From contig NZ_JALHAP010000074.1 of the NCBI RefSeq assembly GCF_025215095.1, forward strand, positions 124,001-188,000: a stretch of 64,000 nt of DNA, written 5' to 3'. This document shows positions 38,472 through 50,659 of the stretch, piece by piece. Position 1 is the stretch's first letter, and every line of letters begins with the position of its first letter. Made by a program: the position numbers and the translations under genes. Source of the stretch: Dryocola boscaweniae. GTDB lineage: Bacteria; Pseudomonadota; Gammaproteobacteria; Enterobacterales; Enterobacteriaceae. The notes below the pieces were generated by a model. That model searched no databases and was not told the origin of the DNA. It saw nothing but the letters and a program-made list of their open reading frames with translations.

Positions 38472-39908
38472 TTATTCATTCTCGGGAAAAACTGGCAATT
38501 CGATACGGAAACAGACGTCGGTTGTATGGTCCTCAACCAGACGCAGTTCGCCGTGCATACGACGGATACAATCCTGGGCGATACTCAGCCCCAGGCCACT
38601 GCCTTTGACCGCACCTTTACGTTGTAGACTGCCCTGGTAAAAAGGCTCAAAGATCATCTCCCGTTCGGTGGCCGGGATAGGTTGCCCGGTGTTTGCCACC
38701 TCAATACGTAATACAGAACCCACCTGTGAGCTGCGAAGGTAAATGGTACCGGATTCGCTGCCATAGTACACCGCATTGGAATAGAGATTATCCAGCACGC
38801 TCATTAACAACATAGGTTCCGCCAGGCAGGCCGCGGGACTAAGGTCACACTCGGTATGCATCATTTTAGCCCGCGCAAGCAAACTGTGGGCGGAGAGCAC
38901 CACTTCGACTAACGGCGCCAGCTCCACTTTTTCCAGTTCAACCTGGCCGTCCGCCAGTTTGCGGTTGTAATCCAGCAGTTGCTCAATCAATTTTTGAAGA
39001 TGGCGGCTGCTGCTATCAAGGATCTCCACCACTTCTTTTTGATCGGCAGTCAGCGGCCCGGCAACCTGATCCGCCAATAGTTCGGTCCCTTCACGCATAC
39101 TCGCAAGCGGCGTTTTTAATTCATGAGAAATATGCCGCAAAAATTCGTGACGCTGCGATTCAAGCCAGGAAAGCCGTTCGCTTAACCAGACAATACGCTG
39201 CCCGACAGAACGCAGTTCACGCGGTCCTTTGAACAAAACGGAATTGCCCAGCGAGCGCCCTTCACCAAGCAGATTGATCATCCGCTCGATGCCCTTCACC
39301 GGACCGATGATCATACGAGTGAAGATAATCACCAGGCCAAGGCTCAGTAAAAACAGCACCAGCGCCTGCCAGCCAAAGAACTGGCCGCGTTCGGCGATTT
39401 CCTGCTGGAGCTGCTGGCCGCGCGAAAACACGACCGTACGCGTCGCCTGAACCATTTCAGCATTCGCCGTTGCAAACGTTTCAAGATGTAGCGCAGCCGT
39501 TGCGTCGGGACCGCTGTTTTTGCATTGCAGCTCGGCGAGATCGTTTAAGGACTGGCGCAGCACCTGGTAAAGACGATCGTCGGGAAGCACGCCCGCATGG
39601 GCATCGAGCATTTGCGCATAGCGTTTACGCTGCCCCTGATAAACCTTCGCAAGCGTAGCGTCATCCAGCACGCAGTACTGGCGATAGCTGCGTTCCATTT
39701 CAAGAGCGGCGTTGGTCATCGCCTCGCTGCGGCGGGCATCAATTAGCGTGGTGCGGTTGGTTTGCGCGGCCTGCGCGCTGAGCGCATTGAGGCTCTGCCA
39801 GGCCTGCCAGGCAAGAACCAGCAACGGAACCAGCACCAGTAAAAAAGCCATCATCACAAGCTGGCGTAGCGATCGGGGGAAAAAGTGCCACTGGTTCAAT
39901 AGCTTCAT
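38472..39908 (-). CDS. glrK: Sensor histidine kinase GlrK (QseE)
   Basis: 478-aa inner-membrane sensor kinase. Two membrane helices flank a periplasmic helical sensor, followed by HAMP, the phospho-acceptor segment FLRHISHELKTPLASMREG and an ATPase domain with GSGLGLSIAQDCIRR. The ATG at 39908 matches the E. coli start region (FPRSLRQLVMMAFLL soon after); an upstream frame to 39983 runs into the GlmY terminator and is rejected. First gene of glrK-qseG-glrR. Confidence 0.96.
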   Translation of the reverse strand: MKLLNQWHFFPRSLRQLVMMAFLLVLVPLLVLAWQAWQSLNALSAQAAQTNRTTLIDARRSEAMTNAALEMERSYRQYCVLDDATLAKVYQGQRKRYAQMLDAHAGVLPDDRLYQVLRQSLNDLAELQCKNSGPDATAALHLETFATANAEMVQATRTVVFSRGQQLQQEIAERGQFFGWQALVLFLLSLGLVIIFTRMIIGPVKGIERMINLLGEGRSLGNSVLFKGPRELRSVGQRIVWLSERLSWLESQRHEFLRHISHELKTPLASMREGTELLADQVAGPLTADQKEVVEILDSSSRHLQKLIEQLLDYNRKLADGQVELEKVELAPLVEVVLSAHSLLARAKMMHTECDLSPAACLAEPMLLMSVLDNLYSNAVYYGSESGTIYLRSSQVGSVLRIEVANTGQPIPATEREMIFEPFYQGSLQRKGAVKGSGLGLSIAQDCIRRMHGELRLVEDHTTDVCFRIELPVFPENE

Positions 39909-39980
39909 CTCAAATTTACCTGTGAGACTTGATGCTAGCCGGGATCGGAGGGAGTTTAAAGTCTGGAAGCGCAGAAACAA

Positions 39981-40173
39981 CAAAGGCAGGGTTTAAAACC
40001 CTGCCTTTGTACTGGAATCAGGCGGTGCCTTACTCAACGTTTCGCCCGGAGTATGCCAGGTCTCGAAGACTATTGGCAAAAGGTGGACGGCAGGCACCTT
40101 GAGTGCATCATTCGATGGTTTATGTAGCACGACTCTAAATCGAGGGCTGACATAAGAAGGTGAATGAGCCACT
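39981..40173 (-). ncRNA. glmY: Small regulatory RNA GlmY
   Basis: The leftward strand from 40173 begins AGTGGCTCATTCACC and runs through the conserved central segment GGCATACTCCGGGCGAAACG to a terminator, CAAAGGCAGGG...CCCTGCCTTTG (39981-40009), all closely matching E. coli GlmY, and it lies between purL and glrK as in E. coli. GlmY sequesters the adapter RapZ when glucosamine-6-phosphate is low, protecting the homologous sRNA GlmZ and so raising glmS expression. It has its own sigma54 promoter and GlrR sites. Confidence 0.96.
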
Positions 40174-40184
40174 GCTTATATTAA

Positions 40185-40200
40185 TGCAGGATGTATGCCA
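40185..40200 (-). promoter_or_regulatory. Sigma54 promoter of glmY
   Basis: Read leftward, TGGCATACATCCTGCA contains GG (40199-40198), exactly ten bases, then GC (40187-40186): the -24/-12 signature, ending about 13 bp before the GlmY 5' end. An AATATAAG stretch just downstream could serve as an overlapping sigma70 -10, as reported for some relatives. Confidence 0.88.
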
Positions 40201-40288
40201 CATTTTATAAAACGAACATATCCACCTGTTTTAAAAGAATTTATTTAAAATAACAGCAATATAATAATCGCATGCTTTTTAGGCTGCC

Positions 40289-40402
40289 TGTCGCCAATTA
40301 GCAACAGGATAAATAAGCCCATTTAAAGGTCATGGAAAACAAAGAGTTAAATGTCTCCATTTAGAGACACCAAAAAGGAAACTATGTCGGCATTTGTAGA
40401 CA
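40289..40402. promoter_or_regulatory. Three GlrR activator sites upstream of glmY
   Basis: Two perfect TGTC-N10-GACA sites at 40352-40369 and 40385-40402 and a weaker TGTC-N10-AACA at 40289-40306. This is the known GlrR recognition pattern. The AT-rich stretch between them and the promoter could hold IHF sites, which I did not assign. The outermost site ends inside the A-tract of the purL terminator. Confidence 0.88.
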
Positions 40403-40425
40403 AAAAAATCCCCGCCGAAGCGGGG
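40402..40425 (-). terminator. Intrinsic terminator of purL
   Basis: CCCCGC-CGAA-GCGGGG (40410-40425) followed, read leftward, by a T7 tract (40408-40402), 9 bp after the purL stop. Confidence 0.9.
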
Positions 40426-40433
40426 AGTAATAT

Positions 40434-43400
40434 TTAACCTAACTGCTTGCGTGCGTTACGGAAGATACGCATCCACGGGCTATCTTCGCCCCACTCCGCA
40501 GGATGCCAGGAATTGCTGATGGTACGGAACACACGCTCCGGGTGCGGCATCATGATAGTGACACGCCCGCTTTCGTTCGTGACCGCGGTAATTCCATTTG
40601 GCGAGCCGTTCGGGTTAGCCGGGTAGTTTTGCGTCACTTTGCCGAAGTTATCGATAAAGCGCAGCGCCACCAGTCCTTTGCTTTCAAGCGCGGCCAGATG
40701 CGCGGCATCGCGCACTTCCACATGACCTTCCCCGTGCGACACGGCGATTGGCATATGCGATCCCACCATGCCCTGCAGCAGCAGCGACGGGCTTGAGCTA
40801 ACTTCAACCAGGCTGAAACGCGCTTCAAAACGATCGGACTGGTTGCGCACAAAGCGCGGCCACAGGTCGCTGCCGGGGATCAGTTCGCGCAGGTTAGACA
40901 TCATCTGGCAACCGTTACATACGCCCAGCGCCAGAGTTTGCGGACGATGGAAAAAGGTTTCGAACTCGTCGCGCACTTGCTGGTTGAAAAGAATCGATTT
41001 CGCCCAACCTTCGCCCGCGCCCAATACGTCGCCGTAGGAGAAGCCGCCGCAGGCCACCAGCGCCTGGAACTCTTCCAGACCGCGACGCCCTGCCAGCAAA
41101 TCGCTCATATGCACGTCAATGGCGTCGAAGCCAGCACGATGGAAAGCAGCAGCCATTTCAACGTGGGAGTTAACGCCCTGCTCGCGCAGAACGGCTACTT
41201 TCGGACGGACGCCCGTGGCGATAAACGGCGCGGCGACATCTTCTTTAATATCGAAGCCCAGCTTCACGTTCAGGCCAGGGTCGTTGTCATTCGCTTTCGC
41301 TGCATGCTCCTGATCTGCGCAATCCGGATTATCACGCAGGCGCTGCATCTGCCAGGTAGTTTCCGCCCACCACATGCGCAGCGTAGAGCGGCTTTCGCTG
41401 AACACGGCATGACCGTCTGCCGTGATAGTGAAGCGATCGCCAGCAACGGCTTTTCCGAGGAAATGCGTGCAGTCCGCCAGGCCATGATCGGCAAGGGTTT
41501 TCTCAACCGCCGCGCGGTCCGCAGCGTTAACCTGGATAACCGCGCCCAGCTCTTCGTTAAACAGCGCGGCCAAACGATCGTTGCCAAGCGTTGCGATATC
41601 CGCTTCTACGCCGCAGTGGCCGGTAAAGGCCATTTCCGCAAGCGTAACCAGCAGGCCGCCGTCTGAGCGGTCGTGGTAAGCCAGCAGTTTCTGTTCAGCC
41701 ACCAGCGCCTGCATCGCGTTATAGAAGCCTTTAAGCTGTTCAACGTTACGCACATCGGCAGGTTTGTCACCGAGCTGGCGATAGACCTGAGATAGCGCCG
41801 TTGCGCCCAGCGCGTTGTGACCAGCGCCCAAATCAATAAGCAGCAGCGCGTTGTCTTCGGTGCTCAGTTGCGGCGTAACAGTACGACGCACGTCTTCCAC
41901 GCGAGCAAAGGCGGTGATAACCAGCGAAAGCGGAGAAGTCATCTCGCGCTGTTCGTTACCTTCCTGCCAGCGGGTTTTCATCGACATGGAGTCTTTGCCC
42001 ACCGGAATGGTGATGCCAAGCTGCGGACAAAGCTCTTCGCCCACGGCTTTAACCGCTTCGTACAGTCCAGCGTCTTCGCCAGGGTGACCGGCCGCGGCCA
42101 TCCAGTTAGCGGAAAGTTTGATGCGTTTAAGCGAACCAATCTGGGTTGCGGCAATATTGGTCAAGGCTTCACCCACCGCAAGGCGAGCGGAAGCGGCAAA
42201 ATCAAGCAGCGCAACCGGCGCGCGTTCGCCAATAGACATCGCTTCGCCGTAGTAGCTGTCGAGGCTTGCAGTGGTAACCGCGCAGTTGGCGACCGGAATC
42301 TGCCACGGGCCAACCATCTGATCACGCGCAACCATGCCGGTTACGGTGCGATCGCCAATGGTTATCAGGAAGGTTTTTTCCGCAACAGCAGGCAGATGCA
42401 GAACGCGATTAACCGCGTCGGCAATGGTGATGGCGCTGCTGTCCAGCGCATCGCCCTTCGCTTTTAAGGTTGCAACGTTGCGTTCCATCTTCGGCGTTTT
42501 GCCCAGCAGCACGTCCAGCGGCATGTCGATTGGCTGATTATCGAAATGGCTGTCGTTTAGCGTCAGATGTTTTTCTTCGGTGGCTTCACCGATAACCGCG
42601 TACGGCGCACGTTCACGGCGACAAAGCTCATCGAATAACTCAATCTGCTCTGGCGCAACCGCCAGCACATAACGTTCCTGGGATTCGTTACACCATACTT
42701 CAAGCGGGCTCATGCCCGGTTCGTCGTTAAGAATGTCGCGCAATTCAAAACGTCCGCCACGGCCGCCGTCGCTTACCAGTTCCGGCATAGCGTTAGACAA
42801 GCCGCCCGCGCCGACGTCGTGAATAAAGAGAATCGGGTTATGCTCGCCCATCTGCCAGCAGCGGTCGATAACTTCCTGGCAGCGGCGTTCCATTTCCGGG
42901 TTGTCGCGCTGGACTGATGCAAAATCCAGATCCGCGTCGGACTGGCCTGAAGCCATTGAAGAAGCCGCGCCGCCGCCCAGACCGATGTTCATGGACGGCC
43001 CGCCCAGTACGATAAGCTTCGCGCCCGGCGGGATTTCACCTTTCTGAACGTGATCGGCACGGATGTTACCGATGCCGCCCGCCAGCATGACTGGCTTGTG
43101 GTAGCCGCGCAGCTCGACGCCGTTGTGGCTGTTGACGCGCTCTTCATAAGTGCGGAAATAGCCGGTTAACGCCGGGCGACCAAATTCGTTGTTAAACGCA
43201 GCGCCGCCAAGCGGGCCTTCGGTCATGATATCCAGCGCGGTAACTATGCGATCCGGCTTGCCAAAATCTTCTTCCCACGGCTGTTCGAAGCCTGGAATGC
43301 GCAGGTTTGAAACCGAGAAGCCAACCAGGCCTGCTTTTGGTTTCGCCCCGCGCCCGGTTGCGCCTTCGTCACGAATTTCACCGCCGGAGCCGGTGGCGGC

Positions 43401-44321
43401 CCCCGGCCACGGAGAAATCGCCGTCGGGTGGTTATGCGTTTCGACCTTCATCAGGATATGCGCGTCTTCCTGATGGAAATCGTAGCGGCCCGCTTCGCGG
43501 TCTGCGAAGAAGCGCCCTACCGATGAGCCTTCCATAACCGCCGCGTTGTCTTTATAGGCAGACAGCACGTGGTCCGGCGTTTGCTCAAAGGTATTTTTAA
43601 TCATTTTGAACAGCGACTTAGGCTGCTGCTCGCCGTCAATCACCCAGTCGGCGTTGAAAATCTTATGGCGGCAGTGCTCTGAGTTGGCCTGCGCGAACAT
43701 GTACAGTTCGATGTCGTTCGGGTTGCGGCCAAGCTTTGTGAATGCATCCTGCAAATAGTCGATTTCGTCTTCAGCTAACGCAAGGCCGAGGCGGATGTTG
43801 GCTTCCACCAGCGCGCCGCGTCCCTGTCCAAGCAGATCGACGCTTTGTACCGGTGCCGGTTCGTGATGGGAGAAAAGCTTTTCGCCATCGTTCAGAGAAC
43901 CAAACACGCTTTCCATCATGCGATCGTGCAAAGCCGCGTTAACTTCCTGCCACTGTGCTTCCGTTAACGTTTCACCGCTGACGTAATACGCTACGCCGCG
44001 CTCAAGACGCTTCACCTTAGCCAGGTCACAGTTGTGGGCTATATCGGTGGCTTTGGAGGACCAGGGCGAGAGGGTGCCAGGGCGTGGCGTCACCAGGATC
44101 AGGCGACCTGTCGGGGCGTGGTCTGCAAGGGTTGGACCGTATTTCAGCAACCGTTGCAGTCGTGCGTGCTCTGAGGCCTCAAGCGGCGCGTCTAAATCGG
44201 CAAAGTGAACATACTCGGCGTAAATGTCGCTCACCGGCAGGTGGGCATCTTTAAAGCGGGCCAGCAGTTTGTTAATACGAAATGCCGATAGAGCGGGGGA
44301 ACCACGCAGAATTTCCATCAT
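40434..44321 (-). CDS. purL: Phosphoribosylformylglycinamidine synthase
   Basis: Fourth step of purine synthesis: FGAR + glutamine + ATP to FGAM. The single-chain large form, 1295 aa from the ATG at 44321; a second ATG follows directly. N-terminal domain, two synthetase-like halves ([34 protein letters not shown]) and a C-terminal class I glutaminase with the nucleophile in [13 protein letters not shown] and the His/Glu in [11 protein letters not shown]. Controlled by the PurR box at 44406. Confidence 0.98.
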   Translation of the reverse strand: MMEILRGSPALSAFRINKLLARFKDAHLPVSDIYAEYVHFADLDAPLEASEHARLQRLLKYGPTLADHAPTGRLILVTPRPGTLSPWSSKATDIAHNCDLAKVKRLERGVAYYVSGETLTEAQWQEVNAALHDRMMESVFGSLNDGEKLFSHHEPAPVQSVDLLGQGRGALVEANIRLGLALAEDEIDYLQDAFTKLGRNPNDIELYMFAQANSEHCRHKIFNADWVIDGEQQPKSLFKMIKNTFEQTPDHVLSAYKDNAAVMEGSSVGRFFADREAGRYDFHQEDAHILMKVETHNHPTAISPWPGAATGSGGEIRDEGATGRGAKPKAGLVGFSVSNLRIPGFEQPWEEDFGKPDRIVTALDIMTEGPLGGAAFNNEFGRPALTGYFRTYEERVNSHNGVELRGYHKPVMLAGGIGNIRADHVQKGEIPPGAKLIVLGGPSMNIGLGGGAASSMASGQSDADLDFASVQRDNPEMERRCQEVIDRCWQMGEHNPILFIHDVGAGGLSNAMPELVSDGGRGGRFELRDILNDEPGMSPLEVWCNESQERYVLAVAPEQIELFDELCRRERAPYAVIGEATEEKHLTLNDSHFDNQPIDMPLDVLLGKTPKMERNVATLKAKGDALDSSAITIADAVNRVLHLPAVAEKTFLITIGDRTVTGMVARDQMVGPWQIPVANCAVTTASLDSYYGEAMSIGERAPVALLDFAASARLAVGEALTNIAATQIGSLKRIKLSANWMAAAGHPGEDAGLYEAVKAVGEELCPQLGITIPVGKDSMSMKTRWQEGNEQREMTSPLSLVITAFARVEDVRRTVTPQLSTEDNALLLIDLGAGHNALGATALSQVYRQLGDKPADVRNVEQLKGFYNAMQALVAEQKLLAYHDRSDGGLLVTLAEMAFTGHCGVEADIATLGNDRLAALFNEELGAVIQVNAADRAAVEKTLADHGLADCTHFLGKAVAGDRFTITADGHAVFSESRSTLRMWWAETTWQMQRLRDNPDCADQEHAAKANDNDPGLNVKLGFDIKEDVAAPFIATGVRPKVAVLREQGVNSHVEMAAAFHRAGFDAIDVHMSDLLAGRRGLEEFQALVACGGFSYGDVLGAGEGWAKSILFNQQVRDEFETFFHRPQTLALGVCNGCQMMSNLRELIPGSDLWPRFVRNQSDRFEARFSLVEVSSSPSLLLQGMVGSHMPIAVSHGEGHVEVRDAAHLAALESKGLVALRFIDNFGKVTQNYPANPNGSPNGITAVTNESGRVTIMMPHPERVFRTISNSWHPAEWGEDSPWMRIFRNARKQLG

Positions 44322-44405
44322 CAAAGATCTCTCGTCTTCAAGCGTGAGCGACGCTCACGTGGGCGCAAGGGGAAAACGGGCGTCATTATAGAGAATACCG
44401 CGCCG

Positions 44406-44423
44406 TGACGAAACCGTTTGCGT
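44406..44423. promoter_or_regulatory. PurR operator of purL
   Basis: TGACGAAACCGTTTGCGT; its reverse complement ACGCAAACGGTTTCGTCA is the E. coli purL PurR site. It is 85 bp upstream of the purL start. Confidence 0.9.
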
Positions 44424-44588
44424 AGAAATAAACGCATTACTTGTTGCTGTATAAAAAGCAGGCGAAATATCCGAATAAGTTGCGCGCTGGCGCTTTGTTA
44501 AGCAAAATGCGCCTCATCTTGTCACTGGACCATGCTTATAAATGACCATTGTTAGCTAAGACCTGAAGCACCGCAGACCATTAACCAT

Positions 44589-46596
<2,008 letters not shown>

Positions 46597-47235
46597 TTAC
46601 TCGAGCTGCTGAAGCTGCCCCTGCGGGGTGACGCGCCAGCGGTGCTGGCAGAAGTAGAGCAGCGGGTTATCCTGATTGCTGTCGCTGTAGCCGCTGTAAA
46701 GCTGAAGGGGCGTACCGATTTGCTGCTCAAGCTGGGCCACTTTTTCGTGCCCGAGGCAGCGTAATGTCAGCACCCAGCCGCCGTGCGAGCGCTTCATCTG
46801 GCTGGCGATAAGCTTCACTTTGGGCAGCCAGGGCGTATCGTAATATACCTGCTGTACCAGCGGCTGCGGCGAGCCGGTAATAAGCCAGACATCCGCATCT
46901 GAACTGGTGAGATATTCGGTAAGCCGTTGCTGCACAACCGGAAAAGCAGTCACACGGGCGCGAAACCAGGTGACAAAGCTCATCTCAAGTTGCTTCAGCC
47001 GCGCTTCGCTGTGTCCAAAGGTAGCGCTCCAAAGCAGCAGGCTCATCGGCCAGCGCGCGGCACGGCCTTTAATCAGCAGCGCGCCGCCTATTACCGGCAA
47101 AAGCGGAATAACAAGCAACAGATTGAGGGGCTGATGGCGCAGCAGATAGCGCAGAAAACTGCCGAACATATCCTGCTGATGCAAGGTGCCATCTAAATCG
47201 AAAAAAACTACCCGACGCTCATTCTGATTTGCCAA
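46597..47235 (-). CDS. pgpC: Phosphatidylglycerophosphatase C
   Basis: HAD-family membrane phosphatase that makes phosphatidylglycerol. The TTG at 47235 has AAGGAG 5 bp upstream and gives about 212 aa starting LANQNERRVVFFDLDGTLHQ, close to the 211 aa of E. coli PgpC. DxDGT motif at the N-terminus, hydrophobic stretch LNLLLVIPLLPVIGGALLI, and GYSDSNQDNPLL near the end. Confidence 0.94.
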   Translation of the reverse strand: MANQNERRVVFFDLDGTLHQQDMFGSFLRYLLRHQPLNLLLVIPLLPVIGGALLIKGRAARWPMSLLLWSATFGHSEARLKQLEMSFVTWFRARVTAFPVVQQRLTEYLTSSDADVWLITGSPQPLVQQVYYDTPWLPKVKLIASQMKRSHGGWVLTLRCLGHEKVAQLEQQIGTPLQLYSGYSDSNQDNPLLYFCQHRWRVTPQGQLQQLE

Positions 47236-47474
47236 ACGGTACTCCTTTGAATCGTTGAATCCCATAAGCCGTGTAAAACGCCTCTGACGGCAGCCGTTAT
47301 CACAAAGCCTAACAGATAGACTCTCAACTTTCCGGTAACAATCTTCAGGCGCGGTTTCATTGAATATTTAATTCTCTCAGCCGGCGTAATAACGGAATAC
47401 AACATTCATTTAGAGACTAAATTTACGTTATCATCTAACAGACCCTGATTTTGAATTGGCCCGACGGAGAGGAA

Positions 47475-48323
47475 ATGAATTGTTTACTGCGTATCCGCCA
47501 GCGTTATCCCACTCTGGCGCAAAGTGACCGTAAACTGGCAGATTTTCTGTTGGCGAATCCTGACAAAGCTCGTCATCTCAGTTCGCAGCTTCTCGCGCAG
47601 GAAGCGGGCGTCAGTCAGTCAAGCGTGGTTAAGTTCTCTCAAAAGCTAGGCTTTAAGGGCTTTCCGGCGCTTAAGCTTGCCATCAGCGAAGCGCTGGCCA
47701 GCGGCCAGGATCCCCACTCCGTACCGGTTCATAATCAAATCCTTGGTGACGATCCTTTAAGGCTTGTTGGCGAGAAACTGATAAAAGATAATCTCGCCGC
47801 CATGCATGCAAGCCTTGATATCAACAGCGAAGAAAAACTCCTGGCAAGCGTTGCAATGCTGCGTAATGCGCGGCGCGTGCTGGTTGTAGGTATTGGCGCA
47901 TCGGGCCTGGTTGCGAAAAATTTTGCGTGGAAGCTAATGAAAATTGGCATTAACGCCGTAGCGGAGCAGGATATGCACGCCCTGCTGGCAACGACGCAGG
48001 CCCTTAGCCCGGACGATGTCCTTTTCGCCATTTCCTACTCGGGCGAACGCCGCGAGATTAACCTCGCCGCCGATGAAACCTTACGCACTGGCGCAAAAAT
48101 CCTTGCCGTAACCGGCTTTACGCCAAACGCATTACAGCAACGCGCAACGCTTTGTCTGTACACCATCGCTGAAGAACTGGCGACGCGCAGCGCAGCAATA
48201 TCATCCACCAGCGCGCAGATGATGCTGACAGATTTACTGTTTATGGCGCTTGTTCAGCAGGATCTGGAGAATGCGCCGGATCGTATTCGCCACAGCGAGG
48301 CTTTGGTGAAGAAGTTGGTTTGA
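47475..48323 (+). CDS. yfhH: RpiR-family transcriptional regulator YfhH
   Basis: 282 aa, same length as E. coli YfhH. N-terminal RpiR helix-turn-helix (LSSQLLAQEAGVSQSSVVKF) and C-terminal SIS domain (VVGIGASGLVAKNFAWKLM; AISYSGERREINLA). A GGAGAGGA ribosome site is directly upstream of the ATG at 47475. Targets are unknown; related SIS regulators sense sugar phosphates such as MurNAc-6-P. It marks the left backbone boundary of the phage-tail island. Confidence 0.94.
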   Translation: MNCLLRIRQRYPTLAQSDRKLADFLLANPDKARHLSSQLLAQEAGVSQSSVVKFSQKLGFKGFPALKLAISEALASGQDPHSVPVHNQILGDDPLRLVGEKLIKDNLAAMHASLDINSEEKLLASVAMLRNARRVLVVGIGASGLVAKNFAWKLMKIGINAVAEQDMHALLATTQALSPDDVLFAISYSGERREINLAADETLRTGAKILAVTGFTPNALQQRATLCLYTIAEELATRSAAISSTSAQMMLTDLLFMALVQQDLENAPDRIRHSEALVKKLV

Positions 48324-48405
48324 TTCGGGCATGGGAAATACTTGGGTAAAAATGATAAACTTTCCGTGAAAATCTCTAAACTCAATGAAACCAGGCAGAA
48401 CAGTA

Positions 48406-49164
48406 ATGAAAGTTTTTATAATAAATTTAGCGCGCTCTGTTGACAGAAAAAAAATCCTTGAAAGCTGAGCCAAAGAGATTGGTTTAGAGGTGGAGTTTAT
48501 AGAGGCTGTTGACGGGCATCTTTTTAATGAAAACGAAATCAAACAACATACACGTCCACTCAATTATGCATTTTTGAAAGGTGAGGTAGGATGCGCTCTT
48601 AGCCACCAAAAAATCTATAAAAAAATGATAGCGGATAATATTGACCAAGCTGTTATTTTCGAAGATGACATTAGCCTCCCTGATAACATCGCCGATATTA
48701 TTGAGCATATTAAAATAGATAATAAAAAATCATCAATCGTTTTGCTTAGCCGTGTAAATCGGTTTCGCACAAAACCGTTGAAAACAATCACACAAAATTA
48801 CAAACTGCATAAAATGCATCAAGCGACTACGGCTCATGCCTATATAATAAATAAAAAAACCGCCCAAAATATGCTCGATTTTATGTACCCAGTTTGGATG
48901 GTTGCTGATAAATGGGATTTTTTCGAAGACCATTCTATTGCCAATATCGATTGCATCATTCCGGCCCCGGTTGTTCTCAATGATTTTTCTCTATCCTCAA
49001 CTATCAATATTGATAATGAAAGCAACACAATCCATAAGAAGAAAAAAGAAATCTGGGGAAAAATTATTAAAAAAAGACCTCTGTTAGCTAAAATTAAACA
49101 TCGTTATCGTCGAGCCATCGTTCCATTATTCTCTTCAATTACCGTTCAAAAGAAAGGCGCTTAA
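48406..49164 (+). pseudogene. GT25-family LPS glycosyltransferase gene with in-frame TGA
   Basis: Reading from the ATG at 48406 gives MKVFIINLARSVDRKKILES, then TGA at 48466-48468, then in the same frame AKEIGLEVEFIEAVDGH and onward to a stop at 49162-49164 (252 codons including the TGA). The pattern, with EAVDG, GEVGCALSHQKIYKKMI and AVIFEDDISL, is that of glycosyltransferase family 25, which adds sugars to lipooligosaccharide. A shorter product from the GTG at 48490 would lack the nucleotide-sugar-binding N-terminus. The gene is markedly AT-rich compared with its neighbours and has no counterpart between yfhH and yfhL in E. coli, indicating acquisition. It lies tail-to-tail with the fibre gene. 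Broken gene, recent mutation and sequencing error cannot be separated here. Confidence 0.85.
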
Positions 49165-49171
49165 TAAATGT

Positions 49172-49200
49172 ATGGCAAAAAGCCGCTAAAAAGCGGCCTC
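49172..49200 (-). terminator. Intrinsic terminator of the phage-tail operon
   Basis: GCCGCT-AAAA-AGCGGC (49182-49197) which, read leftward, is followed by T5 (49181-49177). It is 3-30 bp past the fibre stop codon and about 10 bp from the end of the converging glycosyltransferase gene. Confidence 0.88.
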
Positions 49201-49202
49201 TA

Positions 49203-50657
49203 TTATGCAAGCCTGACAATGTAGTTAAAAACTATGTTTTTTACAGTGTTTTCTGCGTTACCTACTGCGGATATATTAATGGTATGCCCATGTGCACCCA
49301 TTGCTACTGTATGACTATGGGAGCCAATACCTACAGTGTGGTTATGTGCGCCAATTGCTATTGTGTGAGTATGGTTACCCGAAGCAACAGTATCAACCAC
49401 AGCTTCATAATGATTGGTACTTGAAAATGAATTGCGATCCACATACGTTCCTGATCCTCCACTATCCTTCCAAGTTGGGACCTTATGTGTATGAGCTCCC
49501 GTTGTACTCGTAGTCTTCGTCCCATAATCAAACGTGCTGGAAGTCTTAGTACCATAGTCAAAAGCGCTGCTGGTTTTGGTGCCAAGATCGGTGCTGCTTG
49601 CGCTGGCAGCATGCGTATGCGATTTGATGCCGTCCATTTCCTGCGAAAGCACCGCTCTGCCTGTGGCAGGTTTACCTTTGATCATCCAGCCGCGCATATC
49701 CGGAATCACGCCTGATGGGTAAGCCAGCGCCAATAAAGGATAAGTCGTTTTATCAAACGATTGCCCTTGCATGAGCGCATAACCGGCAGGCGGAGTGTCC
49801 GAAGGCCATGCAATTGGGGCACCCACAGGGAAGCAATCCTGAGGAGTCCAGGGAGTCCATGCCCCGGTCGAATATTGTGAACGGATATAAACTCGGCTGC
49901 TGTTATATACGATATAAATCTGAGTAATACCGGCATTTTTATAAATTAATAACGTCCCCGCATTATTTTCAGGGTAGCGCAAAGCAGCCGACGCATTCGC
50001 ATTTGCAGGTTGAAAATAAATACCGGCAGTTTTATAGGTATCCAGATTCTGGTTTGCCCCCAGTTCGATAGCCTGGCCGTTTAATATATCCTGAGATGTC
50101 ACATTTATATCAGCGGAAAGAGAATGGCCGTTGATATTGCGCGAAGTGGAAACACCGCCAAGATTGGCTAATGCGGTAGCCCCGCTGGTCACATCCGCCA
50201 GGTTATTTCCCTTCTGCAAGGCATTAACTATACGCGAGTCATTACCTGCGGCAACAGTCCCGGCAGCGGTGCCGACATCGAGTACTGCCGCACCTTTCAA
50301 CCCCAGATTAGTACGAGCGGTGCTCGCGTTGGTTAACTCTGAAAGATTCGAGGCTACCTTCAGGTAGCGGCTGTCCAACTGACTGGTCGAGTTATTTAGC
50401 AAAGCTTTTAACAGCGTCGCCTGAAGCGTATCCAGATTGCCGTTATCGAGAACATCATTTCCTGATTTATTCGCCATAAAACTGGCCACGACAGAAGCAA
50501 TAGTCGAGGCCTGACGCCAGACTTTATTTAACTCTTCGCTGCGGGCTATGCCGGCCTGAAAACCGGTGTCTTTTGCTTCTAAAGCTTCGTATTCAGGTTG
50601 TGACAATACGTTGGCAAATTCGCCCGTGGCGAACGCCTTAAAATCATTTACAGGCAT
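49203..50657 (-). CDS. Tail fibre with collar domain and His-rich tip
   Basis: 484-aa receptor-binding fibre, last gene of the operon. The N-terminal part (residues 1-80) probably attaches to the baseplate; repeats such as [18 protein letters not shown] and [18 protein letters not shown] form the shaft. A tail-collar domain spans residues about 275-325 ([30 protein letters not shown]). Residues 359-384 hold three near-identical YGTKTSS(A/T)FD units, and residues 427-460 hold HTH, HNH, HSH and HGH motifs at 8-residue spacing, the pattern that binds metal ions in T4 gp37/gp12 tips. No fibre assembly chaperone (Tfa) follows. It should set target specificity. Confidence 0.88.
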   Translation of the reverse strand: MPVNDFKAFATGEFANVLSQPEYEALEAKDTGFQAGIARSEELNKVWRQASTIASVVASFMANKSGNDVLDNGNLDTLQATLLKALLNNSTSQLDSRYLKVASNLSELTNASTARTNLGLKGAAVLDVGTAAGTVAAGNDSRIVNALQKGNNLADVTSGATALANLGGVSTSRNINGHSLSADINVTSQDILNGQAIELGANQNLDTYKTAGIYFQPANANASAALRYPENNAGTLLIYKNAGITQIYIVYNSSRVYIRSQYSTGAWTPWTPQDCFPVGAPIAWPSDTPPAGYALMQGQSFDKTTYPLLALAYPSGVIPDMRGWMIKGKPATGRAVLSQEMDGIKSHTHAASASSTDLGTKTSSAFDYGTKTSSTFDYGTKTTSTTGAHTHKVPTWKDSGGSGTYVDRNSFSSTNHYEAVVDTVASGNHTHTIAIGAHNHTVGIGSHSHTVAMGAHGHTINISAVGNAENTVKNIVFNYIVRLA

Positions 50658-50659
50658 GG

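Noticed and set aside
47208..47405. 65-codon leftward frame between pgpC and yfhH
   Set aside because: It overlaps the pgpC start and the divergent promoter region and shows no recognisable features.
48466..48468. TGA read as selenocysteine
   Set aside because: GT25 proteins have no redox cysteine at this place and no SECIS-like hairpin directly follows; a nonsense mutation or sequence error is simpler.
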